This document shows positions 34,518 through 46,300 of a stretch of 64,000 bases of DNA, one piece after another. Source of the DNA: Posidonia oceanica (lineage: Eukaryota; Streptophyta; Magnoliopsida; Alismatales; Posidoniaceae); contig JAZBRS010000054.1 in the NCBI GenBank assembly GCA_037176725.1, positions 17,440,001 through 17,504,000 of the forward strand. The letters are read 5' to 3'. The position numbers and the translations under genes are program-made. How positions within the stretch are numbered: the first letter of the stretch is position 1; each line of letters opens with the position of its first letter. The notes beneath the pieces are model-generated. The model did no database searches. It was not told the DNA's origin and was given only the letters and a program-made list of their open reading frames with translations.

Positions 34518-35555
34518 GTTTTGGATTCTAATTCGTTATTTATGCTTCTATCATGAGCAGAGTGGTACCATGCAGAGTCAGTGCATCTTAAGGAAGACCA
34601 TATTTTTGAATTGGTAGGATTTAGATGTTGCAAATGTCGTAGGAGGGCCTCCCCTCAATGCCCCTATATGGATGAAAATGACAAAAGATTTAAATCAAAA
34701 CTTGGGAAGCAAAGTAAAGCAGATAGAATCCATGGCAGTAACACTTGTGAAATGCCTAAGCTGGTGCAAGTTATTCGGATGTCGCAACCAAAATCTAGTG
34801 ACACTGTTGTTTCACCAAACAGCATGGAGCAACTTCAGCCAAATGCAACATATCCAGTCTCAAAAGGCCAGCATCAACTATCTATCAGGCTCCATGCAAG
34901 TCATGGCACCACTGATGCAAGTCCGGCTGCACATGCGATGAACAAAGAAATCACTGGAAAACCACCAGTGCTGCCAGCGGAGGTTAATTTGGAACAAGAG
35001 TTGGATCTTGAAGGATCCTCTACCATTCCTAACGCCAATACAATGCTTACCTCAGATTACACATCTGCACAACAGGTTGACTTGGATTTTTCAAGAGTGA
35101 ACTGTAATTTGAGTGTCAGTGAATCTCATATCAAATATGGTAGTGTTGAGGACATGGAATATGAACCTCAGACATACTTTTCATTTACAGAACTGCTAGC
35201 ATCTGGGGATGACGAATTGGGTTTCCTATGTGATATGCCTGTCATTGTGCCAGAAAATTTGGATACTTGGTCAGGTTATGACGAGGAAGGATCTGTCCAA
35301 GTCCAAGCCATTTCATCTTATAATTTGGAACCTCCTCCTGAGATAGCAGCAGTGGAGAAGCATGGTGTTGACAGTGGAGGTGCTGTTGCCCTTAATGGTG
35401 CGGTGTGTCATAAGTGCAATCTCAATGATAATGCTCCAGATGTGATGTGTGAAATATGTGGATTGATGATTCATTTGCATTGTTCCCCTTGGGAGGAGCT
35501 CGAGAATCCTGGAAAGGTCACATGGAGATGTGGTGCTTGCCGTGAATGGCAATAG
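25888..35555 (+). CDS. Tudor-like/DDT/PHD-finger nuclear protein (PTM-like family), 9 exons, 1750 aa
   Basis: Exons: 25888-26741, 26887-27585, 29230-30550, 30767-31061, 31155-31279, 33306-33775, 33857-33885, 33986-34450 and 34561-35555. Phases match at every joint. Domains in order: Tudor-like segment at about 31-88 (LVGSYVRKDF, LGKVTSHRG, YEDGSCEYL); basic patch RKRKLDHF near 109-115; acidic run 136-150; DDT domain about 212-270; PHD finger 436-480 (CQLCGMDGTLLCCDGCPSAY); Cys-rich CGWCMVCKG near 30260-30285; long middle region with RWKDVVRPEQ and NQKHLPLRVMKNILE; two further PHD-type zinc clusters around 1242-1295 and 1399-1450; and a C-terminal zinc cluster in the last 50 residues (CHKCNLNDN, CEICGLMIHLHC). 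The closest remembered relatives are Arabidopsis PTM and the At5g12400/At5g22760 proteins, chromatin-linked regulators. No hydrophobic helices are seen at the C-terminus, unlike PTM, so a soluble nuclear role is more likely. The exact orthologue is uncertain. Confidence 0.92.
28690..29150. repeat. Tandem duplication of about 251 bp in intron 2 of the DDT-PHD gene
   Basis: Two diverged copies start near 28692 and 28943. Shared blocks include CAAACRAYTCCTCT, AGGTAGMATAAGTTTGAAA and GCATGTTATTRTTATCTAC. The duplication lies in the 1.6-kb intron 27586-29229, whose remainder shows no coding signal. Confidence 0.8.
32608..33095. mobile_element. Small Mutator-like TIR element in intron 5 of the DDT-PHD gene
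   Basis: This 488-bp element has ends AATGTTTTAAAAAA and TTTTTTAGAACACT as imperfect inverted repeats, with GACACG-type motifs continuing inward. The same 10 bp GCATGTTGGT flank it (32598-32607 and 33096-33105), consistent with a 9-10 bp Mutator-type duplication. It has no coding capacity. It lies wholly in intron 5 (31280-33305). Confidence 0.82.
34476..34516. repeat. (CT)n microsatellite just inside intron 8
   Basis: A CT run begins 26 bp after the donor site at 34451 in the 110-bp intron 34451-34560. It occupies over a third of this short intron and merges into a pyrimidine tract. Confidence 0.85.
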
Positions 35556-37238
35556 CATCAGGATCTGCTCATTTTGGTTTCATATTTTTAACTGGGTTGG
35601 TTTGGGTTTATTGTTGGAGCTAGAGTAATGCGTAGGCATGGCTACTCGAAGAAGAGAGAAAGACAGTTAGGCAGGGTATATATCTGGTTTGATGTCTTTT
35701 TATCTATTTAGCATTCTGGCGGGGCTGCTTTTGCAGTTCACCTCGACGTAAGATGCTGCGGAGCTTGACAGATTCTGTTTCTTTTTTAATTTTGTTCTCA
35801 GATAGGATTCATTTTGGGGTCAGAAGTCACTCTTGGGACATCAGGCTTTATTGTTGCCTTGTGTGTTTCAAGGTGTGTTTGTATATACAATAGAATAGGA
35901 GGAGAATGTTTTCTCTTATTTTCATACCTTCGATGATGATTTTGTAAAATCAAAATTTGGCAACCTACATGGTTTTTGAGAACGTCTTCTTTGGAACTTC
36001 CACCTTTTATAACTTGCAGTGGTGTTAATAGCAGGGTGAAGGATTGTCAAACAGGATGGGCCTATTAAGTGCAGCATACTGGCACATTTCAATTAATATT
36101 AATTTTAACGATCATATTCTTCTCCCTGGAGTTTTTTTTTTGTAATTTCTTGTTATTTTTTTAAAAAAATTGCAGTGGTTTTGCTAAATGCTCGGATATC
36201 TTTCCAAACTTTGTCAGGACAATAGTGCCCTTTGTTTTGAATATTTTCTTGATGCTGCCATCACCCATTCATCAGCATATCCTCAGGCCAGTTATTTTTA
36301 TTAGACTTGTACATTTAATTCACGTATTGTTTGTGGTAAGAGTACAGAACACAATCATCTTCCAGTTGCTACAAGTACCTCCATTTGTCATCAGCTTTGC
36401 AGGTAATTTAAAGTAGGGTATGTGGCTTACATATATTAGATTTATTTTAAGTTTAAGATTGCATATAATTTATTTGTGGTAGCCTCTCTGGTGGTTGTTT
36501 TTGTTGGAATTCTTAGTCATATTTCATGTATTGTGTGTAGTAGAGTGCATAAGGCAATCTGCGTCCAGTTGCAACAAGCAGCTCCATTTTTCATCACTTA
36601 TTCAGGTAATTTAAATATGATTTGTTTTGAATAAATTTTATTGGTATTTAGTAGACAACATCACATTTCACATGTTATTCACCGTTGCCTTTCCCTTACA
36701 TTTTGATGTTGATACAAGAGCTGCCAGGGGAGAGAGAGAGAGAGAGAGCTTTGCTCTCTTATTTCTTCATTGGATGGTGGGATGGACTTTGCTGTTCTTT
36801 CCAATAAAAAGTAGAGTGCTGTATCACATCAAGATGTTGAGAGAGAGAGACAGGATGGACGCCCATAATGTGGTTCAAAGAGCAAATCAAGTGGCTTACA
36901 TGTAGACGAGGATAATAAAATGTTGGTTGAAAAGTTGGAATGCAACTAAAATGAATAACTTCTCCTAACTGAAAGAAAAACTGATTATGCGAACCTTCTC
37001 TCTTTATAAAATTTGATAGATTTTTTTTTGACACGAGGTAGGTTATGCGTTAAAACATATCACTGGTTGTATAACCACAACATAGTGGAAGTTCAGATAT
37101 ACTCTCCAAGCTAGTGAGAAGATCAAACAAGGGCCATAGGAGCAGCAAGCATTGTGGATGAAACTGGTAAGTTAAAATGCTTGTTGTGGTTTATGTCAGC
37201 CTTTTTTTGCAGCATCTCTTCTTTGCATTTGGCGGCAG
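35556..37238. other. 3' flank of the DDT-PHD gene and intergenic DNA with a 196-bp tandem duplication
   Basis: No gene was recognised. Two diverged direct copies lie about 196 bp apart (about 36345-36415 and 36541-36613). Both contain AGAGTRCA, TCCAGTTGC, ACAAG, CTCCATTT and a shared end CAGGTAATTTAAA. A (GA)n run is at 36727-36749. The 3' untranslated region of the gene above must lie in the first few hundred bases; no clear poly-A signal was singled out. Confidence 0.5.
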
Positions 37239-37348
37239 GAAAACTTGAAATCCCTGAGAAAAATAACAGAATGCTGAAAGATCTTCGGCTTCAGCTTGTC
37301 GATAGACCGTTTGATGATGTCGGTCTGATTCTACATCATGTTAAGCAG
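37239..37348 (+). other. Exon-like segment of unknown origin
   Basis: It has a clean acceptor (GGCGGCAG before 37239) and donor (AG then GTATGG at 37349). The bounded 110 bp keep one frame and read KLEIPEKNNRMLKDLRLQLV followed by DRPFDDVGLILHHVKQ. The codon use and the low-complexity-free, charged sequence look like real protein. I do not recognise the family, and no neighbouring exons were identified in 35556-38600. It may be an orphan exon of a decayed or captured gene, or a chance open frame. Confidence 0.35.
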
Positions 37349-39089
37349 GTATGGTTATATATTTACTTTTGTGGGCTGATGCCTTCCATATCGTCTGTTT
37401 AATTTGTCAAGAGAGGCAGTCTCCAGAATACTCCCTTGCTATTGTTCTATTAACTGTGTTCTTATGTACACTACTATAGTAAAAGTGAATTAACTCTGGA
37501 AACATGCGACAACAAGTTGGGTCCCAAGACTCTCAGTGCCCACTGATAATGGATGAGGTTCGTAACACAAATCTTTCAATTTAACATTTTTTGCAGGTGA
37601 ACTATTATTGTTTTTGCATATGCTAACCCTAGTAGCTTTCATTGATGATTTCTTTTCACCAAAATGAGCTGGCTGAGATGTTTGTGAGGCTGCTGCTAGG
37701 GATTGCATTGTTCTGATTGGTAATTAATCGATTTATCCATTTTCCTTGTGTTTTAAAACGTTGCTTTTATCCATATGTTCTTTCTTTCCCTTTGGATGTT
37801 AGTTGTTTTGGGTTAAACTTTGTCCTATGTGGGGGCATTTTTCTCATACAATACTGGAAATGCTGTTGTCAGAGCTTCCCTGTTGTGGGGGTATTTTTCC
37901 TCGTATGATAATGGATATGATTGGGGTTTATCAATGGTATGTTCTTTAACAAATCTGGAATAACTGCAGCTTGATCTTGTATATGATATATCTCAACAAG
38001 GATCGAGGCTTCTACTTTCATGGTCGGGCATTTTTCTGTGATGCTTCCGCCAGCTGGACTTGGAATACCATCATTTCCTGAATTCATGTTTTTGATACTT
38101 AATTCCTGCTGTTTGAAAGTTGTAGATTTGAGAGTCATCGGATCTTGTCACAACCGACTTAAATGTATAGCCAAGGAATGTATAAACGAAAGTCTTTTAG
38201 GTGGTTATAATTGAAATTTTATGTTTGTACTTTGAGCCGAGCTGGATATACACATATGCTCAATATACTTCATTGTCACTGGATTTTTTACCATTTAGAT
38301 TTTTTTTCTTCTTAGAAGTATATTTAAAGGTTTTGCTAATACATTTCATGATTCAATTTTCTTTTGTGGTATGTGCTAGTCGAGTTGGTTCCTAGCTCGT
38401 TGAATATACTACTAAATTCACAAAAGCAGCTATGGAATCGCGCGTTTGGAGAAGGCTCTAATTCTATATGCCATGCTCCTTTGAAAGATTCTTGTCCTTC
38501 GTTTCCTTGTCATCCACATTGTACAAAGAAATTCCAGCTTTTAATCATTTTAGTTTTAATAAATGAGAGATTTTATCTAGCCTCTTAATCAATATTTAAA
38601 TGTGCTCTTACGGCCAATCATGATCGTAGTGACCACATCATGATCACCATTACGGCTAACCAAGATGCAAATGACTAAACAAGATCACCATTTACAACCA
38701 TATCATGATCGCTACACATGGATCTAAATTGCCATTACCGCCAGCCTATCCATCTCTCACTCTCTTTTCTTTTCAACCCACCTCTCATTATCCTTCTCTC
38801 CTTGATCCTTTTCCACCCTAACTGGCAGCCTGATGCCATCCTTGTTGTCTCCCATTCTCTCTTCTTTTCAATGCATTTCTCCTGTTCTCTTTTTCCTTTT
38901 CTCAACCCTTCTCTCATTCTCCTTCTTTCCTTTAGCACCTTATCTAGTGACCACTCTATCATCCTAGTCGACTCCAGCCTCTCATGTCCCATTCTCTCTT
39001 TCTTTTATCCCATCTCTCCTAGTCTCTTTCTCCTTTTCTCCTTTGCCTCTCTCATACTCTTCAACTTTTCTAATGGCCCTAAAGAAGAA
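37349..39089. other. Intergenic DNA without recognised genes
   Basis: The stretch is T-rich and AT-rich. At 38600-38720 the phrase ATCATGATC recurs with CCATTACGGC-type blocks. A Ser/Phe/Leu-rich open frame (38718-39110) is a by-product of pyrimidine-rich DNA. Confidence 0.5.
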
Positions 39090-39771
39090 ACTTGCTCGCT
39101 GGCCCTCTAATAGGGGACGTTCAACGGCTTCAATGTCTTGGACTTAAGTCAACGTCGAGGAGAACGACGACCATTCTCATCTCCACTCCACTTAAGAATG
39201 AAGTTTCATTTTTTGGAGTTCCAAAGCAGGGGAGACATACAAGGATCTTTGAAATAGAAAGGTTTATGAATGCTTACTAGTAAAGTTCGACGATCTTGAC
39301 ATCTTCACCGTCGAAATTAAGAAATTCTTTGATTTTCAAGGTTTGACTCGATTACTATCCTTTGAAATCAACGTTCCATGTTATAACAAAGTCGTTCCTC
39401 TTTTTTATATAAATTTTGAATTAAGATCAAATTATGATCATTTTTCGTATATTTCCAATGAGCATATGAAAATTGATGAGGAAGTAATTAGTAGAGTTTT
39501 AGGAATTACTTCAGATGGATTAGACATAGGATTAACTAGGATAGAAAAATTGTGGGATGAAAAATATGTGGGTGAAGCTCTTTATAAAGATCTTAATGAA
39601 GAGTGTGTTCCTTCAACAACTAATGAATTGACTCCAATAGCTAGAATTGTAGATGAAATCATTAGATTTAATTTACAACAAAAGGGGGGTCATAAGGATC
39701 AATTTACACTAGCATTGGCTAAGACGACATACTTAATAGTTATCAAGATAAAGGTGAATTGGGTAAAGTAA
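39090..39771 (+). pseudogene. Relic of a plant transposon protein (PF20167/Transposase_32-like)
   Basis: A damaged start (39090-39340, with several stops) leads into an open frame 39343-39771. It reads NVPCYNKVVPLFYINFEL, YISNEHMKIDEEVISRVLGI and TPIARIVDEIIRFNLQQKGG. The pattern (an arrival of a reproductive-tissue-like FY.N..., then a hydrophobic helix ending in a RVLGI motif) resembles the putative plant transposon protein domain found in retrotransposon-linked reading frames. The match is from memory. Only the N-terminal half is present and the reading ends at a stop. Confidence 0.55.
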
Positions 39772-40129
39772 ATACTTTACTTTATGGCTACAAAAAGAAC
39801 TTACCTTTGGTATGATAGCCTTATCACCTTTCTTTTAAACTATTACCATATTAATGTTCGAAAATAACCATTTATCGAACATCAACAATGATATAATCGC
39901 TCAAATCTTGTCCGAAGCTTATTGATTTCAAGAAGCGGGAGCAGATGTGGATGTAGTGCATCTTCTTTTACTCAAGCCCTTCCAACACAAATGCAAGAAG
40001 AGGAAGAAGAACAAAAGGAGGAATTCAATGAAGAGTACAAAGAAGAAAAGGTACATGTCTAAATGCTATTAGACAACATCGAATAAAAGGTGAATAAGCT
40101 TGAAGAAAACCTATTCAATGATCCATTAA

Positions 40130-40530
40130 GATTAAGTATACACCAAAATCCATGTTATTTAGAGACTCCTAATATATAAATCTATTCATATACAAATTCA
40201 ATGATGTTTGTTTTCATTTGAAGTTGATTGTCTTCATTTGAAGTTGATCGTATATGAATAGATTTATATGTTAGGAGTTTCTAAATAACATAGATTTTAG
40301 TGTGTACTTGATTTAGATGATGTAGATTAAGATCCATCGATTGCATTTTGGTTTTGAAACTTATAACTTAGAGGTCTAGTGATTCGCGTTTTAAAACAGT
40401 TGAATTTGTATATGAATAGATATGCATGTTAGGAGTTTCTAAATGACGGTGATTTTGGTATGTATTTGATCTAGACAATGTAAATTAAGATCCATAAATT
40501 ATATTTTGGTTTTGAAACTTATAGATGTGT
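40130..40530. repeat. Foldback repeat sharing its block with the hAT element at 12450-13605
   Basis: A forward block at 40136-40205 (ACACCAAAATCCATGTTATT, then CTATTCATATACAAATTCAA) is followed after a short spacer by its reverse complement at about 40245-40310. A further reverse copy lies at about 40405-40490. The same block occurs twice in direct orientation inside the hAT element at 12980-13245. This locus is probably a rearranged fragment of that family. Confidence 0.7.
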
Positions 40531-41372
40531 TTTTGAAAAATTGTTTCTAAAATATTCAAATAAGGATAGTCTTTAGTTGATCCTTTCTCTCTCTCTATGT
40601 ATAGTTTTATAATATAAAATATTTTAAAAATCTACAAAAAAATATATTTGATAGAGATAAAATTAAAAAATTGTGCGCATGTATTGTTTATATGTACCAT
40701 TAATTTAAAGAATTGACTATAGTAAAACATTTTTAAGAAATCGTTAGCAATTTAAGAATAATTGAGAAACGTCTAAATCGAAATTCAGCAGCCGCATGAG
40801 GGAGGGAGACGTCCATCTATTTTCTTAGACTGTGACATGGAAAATTGGATTTGTCTACTAGAAACCACAGTCCTTTCTTTCAATTATTAGTTTTGGTGTA
40901 TTAATTTGGTCCACACCAAAAATACTTTCTTTCTTTGTTACTTGTATCATATCATAATCGACCACAATCGGGAAATTAGTATGGAGGCAAATTTAGTGTA
41001 AGTGCCTACAATCATGATGTAGACACTTTTTTTTTAATAAAAACATTGAGAAAAAAAATCGTATAGATATATTTATTAGATATCTGTGAATACAAAGTAA
41101 AATTTTCATTTAAATTAAACAACTATTAACTCTTGATTTAAAGGTCTTAAAATTCAACATATTTTGTTAAATTCTAACCGTTAAATTTTAGATTAAAAAT
41201 TAACAATGAATATAACTCAAATAGGATGAAACTTTAACACACAGTAGATTATCTTATATATTAATTAACTAACTATATAATTAGATTTTATTTTAAAAAC
41301 AAAAAAATATATAAAAAAGAATGTCTACAAGGACCATTTTCTGAATTATTATTTGCCATTCTACTAAAAGTA

Positions 41373-42790
41373 GGGCTAGCAATGGGTCGGATCTACCTAT
41401 ACCAAGACCCAAATCCATCTTTTTTCATGGGTCTGGGTCTAAGTTCTAAAATCAGGACTTAGACTCATGAAGATAATGGATCTAAGTCTCGGGTCTAATG
41501 AGTCATTCAATCTATTTTTTTGAAGAACGTAGATTTTTACTTACAAATAAAAGAGTTCATTAAACAAACAAATTTAAATAAATGATTATAATCAACATGA
41601 TACAAAAAAAAAAGCATAAGTATATAAGATGCTTCCTCAATAGTTTTGTAATACCCTACCTGTTAAAAAAAAAGATGCTAGTAATATCTATAACAATATT
41701 AAACACAACATCATATGTTTCTCTAACAGTCTTGTGTCTTGTAACAAATAAATAAAACCAACTAATCAACCACCAACCAAAAATACTAAAAATTAAACGA
41801 AGTATGTATCATATTCGATCATACAGAAAAAAGAAAAATTTCCAATAATTTTGTATCTTCAATGTTCATCATTTTCCAAAGCCACAACATCTATTGCTTC
41901 AATTTCTTCAATCTCATGTGCATCATCAACTTCAGTTTAGAGGGAGAGGCGACTGTCGGCCTGGAGGAGTGAGTGGCGGTGATGGAGAGAGGCGGTTGTC
42001 GACCTGGAGGGGGGAGGCGACTGTCGGGTTGGAGGGGGAAGGCGAAGGAGGGAATGGGAGGACCGAAGGAGGACACGATGGCTGGTGGAGGGGGGAGGCA
42101 GAGGAGGGGGAGGGGAGGGCCAGAGGGGGGAGGCGGTTGTAGTATCACTTGTCGGGTATTGAGAGAATGAGAGATTAAGAGTAGGGTTTTAAGAGTAGAT
42201 GAAATATAAATATATAATAGAAATATTATACATTAGTTCTTATATTTTTAACTTATAATATATGATATATATATCGGATTCATGGGTCTGGGTATTTTTG
42301 GACCCAGATCCTATCTGGTAAATGAGCGGGTCGAGCGGATCTGGGTCTACGAATCTATAGGTCTCATTTTCAAGACCCAAATCCATACTTTACGCCCCTG
42401 TTTGGATGTAGAATAAGAAAAATAGGAATAAGTGGAATGTGGTATTGGTATTCTAATAGTATTGCTATTCAGTTTAGAAGTGGTTTTTTTTAAAGGAGAA
42501 TAAGTGTATATAAGGAGATATTTTGGTTTAGATGAAAAGTTTGAATAAGTATCAGAATAAGTGTTGGAATAAGTGGAAAACATATAGATTAACAATAATC
42601 AATTTGATTATTAAGAAATATATCTAATTTAAAATATGTATACATCATATTATATATGTATTAATTTTTAAACAAAAAATAAACACACCGTATACATACA
42701 TTTATCAGAATAAGTTAGCAGAATAAATTTATTCTATATTTCCAGTGAAATAGCTATTCTAAAATAAGTAAATCTGAATAAGAATTAATA
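41373..42790. repeat. Two unresolved AT-rich TIR-type repeats
   Basis: At 41373 TAGGGCTAGCAATGGGTC opens a stretch whose far side (42280-42395) carries repeated GACCCAGATCC-type motifs and ends near ACGCCCCTG, suggesting a hAT-like unit. No clean duplication was found. A second unit, starting CCTGTTTGGATGTAG near 42396 and rich in GAATAAG motifs, runs to the poly-T at 42798 and lacks a clear right end. The open frames at 41891-42170 lie in a purine-rich core and look non-coding. Confidence 0.4.
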
Positions 42791-43053
42791 TTTTACTTTT
42801 TTTTTTTTTATTTTTTGACTTATTAAATAGAATTATAATTCTAATTTTAACTTTATTATTGGTTTTATCTGGTTCCTAACAGAAACTATGGATCCAGACC
42901 CGACTCGTAACCGGAAGCCGCAAGCGACATTCCTTCCTTCCTTTCTTTCTTCCCACGAGAAATCCCAATTCATAGAGCGCGAAAGAAGCGAAGGACCGAG
43001 GTCCGAGTAGAAGAAGAAGAAGCAACGGAGAAGACGACGACGAAGAAGAAGAG

Positions 43054-43317
43054 ATGGAGGGGGCCGGCAGCTGGGAGCCCTTCGACTGGACAAAGGTCGA
43101 GGTATACACCAATCATCTCTCATCATTGCTTCTTTTCTCCTTTTCAATATATAGTTTACTTTCTTCCTCTGTTTTGTCATGCCCCCCAGCGCCTTTCCAG
43201 GTCCGTTTCCCATGGCATGTCCGACTTCCTCCTCGAGGCCGAAGATGTTATCGTCGAGGTTAAGCTCCCCCTCCCACGCCACCCCCCCCTCTCTCTCTCT
43301 CTCTCTCTCTCCCACCC

Positions 43318-43383
<66 letters not shown>

Positions 43384-46300
43384 CTTTTCCCTTCTTCTTC
43401 TTCTTCAATTCAACCCTAATAAGAAGTAAAGTAACAACTAACATCCCCTCCTTTATTGACCATAACGCCGAATATCGATGGTCCATATTATCCTTTTTCC
43501 AGTACATCTCCTCAATGCCAAATTGACATTGCTGAAATGCACACTAACAAACTCTTTTCACACCATGATGTTGTCATAGATAGAAAACTGATAAATTGCA
43601 TCAGAATAACAAATAGTTAGTTATCTTCTTCCACATGGTATGCATGCAGCGCTCGACGTGCCACTTCTAACTATCTTCATGTTCCATTATACATGTAATT
43701 ACGCAACTGTAATCTTGCTAAACCCTTATATCTGCCCTTATGCTTATCCTTTGTTGCTTATTTAGCCACCTTTCCTGCCATGTTTACAGGGCCATGGTGT
43801 TGTTTTAATCAATACAGATGAGGCAGGCACACTGTCAGTCACAAACTTTCGCCTTCTTTTTGTGGTAATTTGTTTTTTATTTTTAACTTTATTATATAAT
43901 CACTTTCTTTTACATGCTACTAGTGAAATAAGTAATTTAGATTTCTTTAATGTAAGTAGTCTTTTACTGATACCCCAATAATTGCTAGCCTAGGATCTTC
44001 CACCATTGTGGTGGTCATGGGTTAGAACCCAAAGGGGGTGGCTCATTTTCAGGGGAAAAAAAAGGGATTTAGGGCATTTCGAACTTGGGTCTTCTAGTGG
44101 TGGTTGCAAGGGACAGCCACTAAGCCTGTTCACAAAAAAAAGGAAGAAGAAAGAATGGCATGAAAGTATGAAATCAAGTTTAGAAATGATGTCCAAGAAA
44201 AGTAATCCCAAGAAAAACACGCTCAGATTACCCTCTTGTCTAAACTTTTGGGACTTAATGCTTATTTCTGGAGAAGTTTAACCATGGTCATGTGTTTGCT
44301 TTGACTAAAATTAGGTAACAGCAAGGGTCAAGCTTAGTTCTTTGGAACCGATTTGAGGAAATTCCTTGTAGTCCCGTCGTCATCTAGAATCATTTCTCTC
44401 GCAATTAGAATTTGTTATACACGCTGTTTCTTAGAAAAGATGACATCCTACAAAATGGTAGTATGAAAGCTCTATCTAGTATGATGTTAGTTATTGTGCA
44501 TTTATTATTTTGAATCTTTTTGCTTTTCCCATTTTTCATCGGTCAAAAAAACACCAAAATCAGTACATTCAACATCTTTGCTTGTTAAGCAGGTTCTGTT
44601 GGTTGGTCGTGATTTTATTTTTCTTGCTTCGGTATCATCACATACTATTGTGTTTCCAAGGTAATCTGTTTTTATTTATACAGAGTGAGGCATCAAGGAA
44701 TATCATTCCTCTTGGGACAATACCACTTACTACAATCGAGAAGTTCAGCAAACAGGTAGGCATTGGTTCCCACACATTTGCATGGAATTGGCATCTTCAC
44801 ATGTGATTAATTCTGTTCCACATTTTCTTATAATAAATGTTGACTAAGACCAGAGATCAGCTTTAACTTTGCATCTTTTATCTTCATAGATCAGCTATAA
44901 CCTTGTATTTTTTTTTTATCTATGAAGATAAAAATTGTAACTATAGTTATTTATAGCTCTTTTTATCTTCCATCCTGTTAATGCTTCCATAATGGTTTTA
45001 TACTAGTTTAGCAATCATGTAAGCTTAACTTGAATTTAGGTCCCAAAGCTTCCACCAGCTCCTCGACAGTTAGATAAGACACCATCACATCGGCTTCTAC
45101 AGGTCATTGGTGAGATTTTTTGGCCTTGACGTGGTCTCTCTGTATATTGGTCTTCTGGTTCTTTATGAAAAATGAAAGTCCACCATTATTCCCATGCCTT
45201 TCTGTTACAATTTCCTGTTAAACTGAACTGATCTACAAATTTCTTAACACAGTCAGTAAAATTGAATACCTTTTTGCGGCTATGGTAATGCTTGATCACT
45301 CATATGGACAAAGCAACACAATTTATTGATATATATTTATTTTTCAGGTAAAGATATGAGGATTATTGTTTTTGGATTTCGACCTAAGACTAAGCAGGTG
45401 AACTTAAAGGAATTTGTGTTTATGCTTTTGTATAGCTATTACATAGTTTCTTGTTTCATACATGCCTTGTTGTAGAAATATTGTTTTCCACTCCCACAAC
45501 TTTTAGACAATGATCTCGTGTTATCATCCAATGAGAATTCATTGCATGGGCAAACACATATGATGGTTGTGATGGTTCATGAATCATGAGTCTTCAGGAT
45601 TTAGCAAACCATACCTGTTATAAATGTATGACTCCCGCTGTATATTGCTTATATGACCATTATGAATGAAACTTTTCTCTCTTAGATGAAATAAAAGATA
45701 ATCATTAGGAAACTCTTGAAGCAAAGGCTTGAGTGAGACACAAAGACATCAGATTTTTTTTGGCCACTAAAGCTCTATTGTTAACATCAGACTCACTGCA
45801 ATTTTGTGGCTTATTTTTCTCTAGTCTTGTTAAGATTTACCATATTTGTTTAATAATATAATATACCTTGGAGTCCTTAATTCCTTCCTATTATAAGTTT
45901 ATGTGGGATATTTTCACTTTTTACAGAGACGTGTTGTCCTAGATGCTTTATCGAGATACACAAAGCCAGCAGGATTGTGGAATCTATACACATTCACTTG
46001 TGGGCCTTCGCAGTTCAAGAACACTAATCCAGAGTTACGGTTGTTAAAGGAGTATTCTAGGCTTTTGGGGAAAAGCTCCTACCATGTCCCAAGTAGTGCA
46101 ATGAAGGATGGTTCATTCTCAATATCTAACAAGTGGTGGAGAATCAGTTCTATCAACCACAATTATGCTATGTGCCCTACCTATCCATTTTCCCTGATTG
46201 TCCCTAAATGTATCAGGTATTATTTTGTACATTATTTTTTTTGGAAGATGAGATGAGATGAGCACCTAGAAACTTTAAAGTTTGATATAACTATTAGTGT

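Noticed and set aside
38718..39110. 130-codon Ser/Phe/Leu-rich frame, possibly a membrane protein
   Set aside because: It derives from a long CT-rich stretch; the repeated LSLSFL/PSLIL wording follows nucleotide bias and there is no start context or homologue in memory.
43179..43526. Open frames with poly-Ser/Leu and poly-Ile/Tyr
   Set aside because: They are translations of the (CT)n-(TA)n microsatellite in intron 2 of the myotubularin gene.
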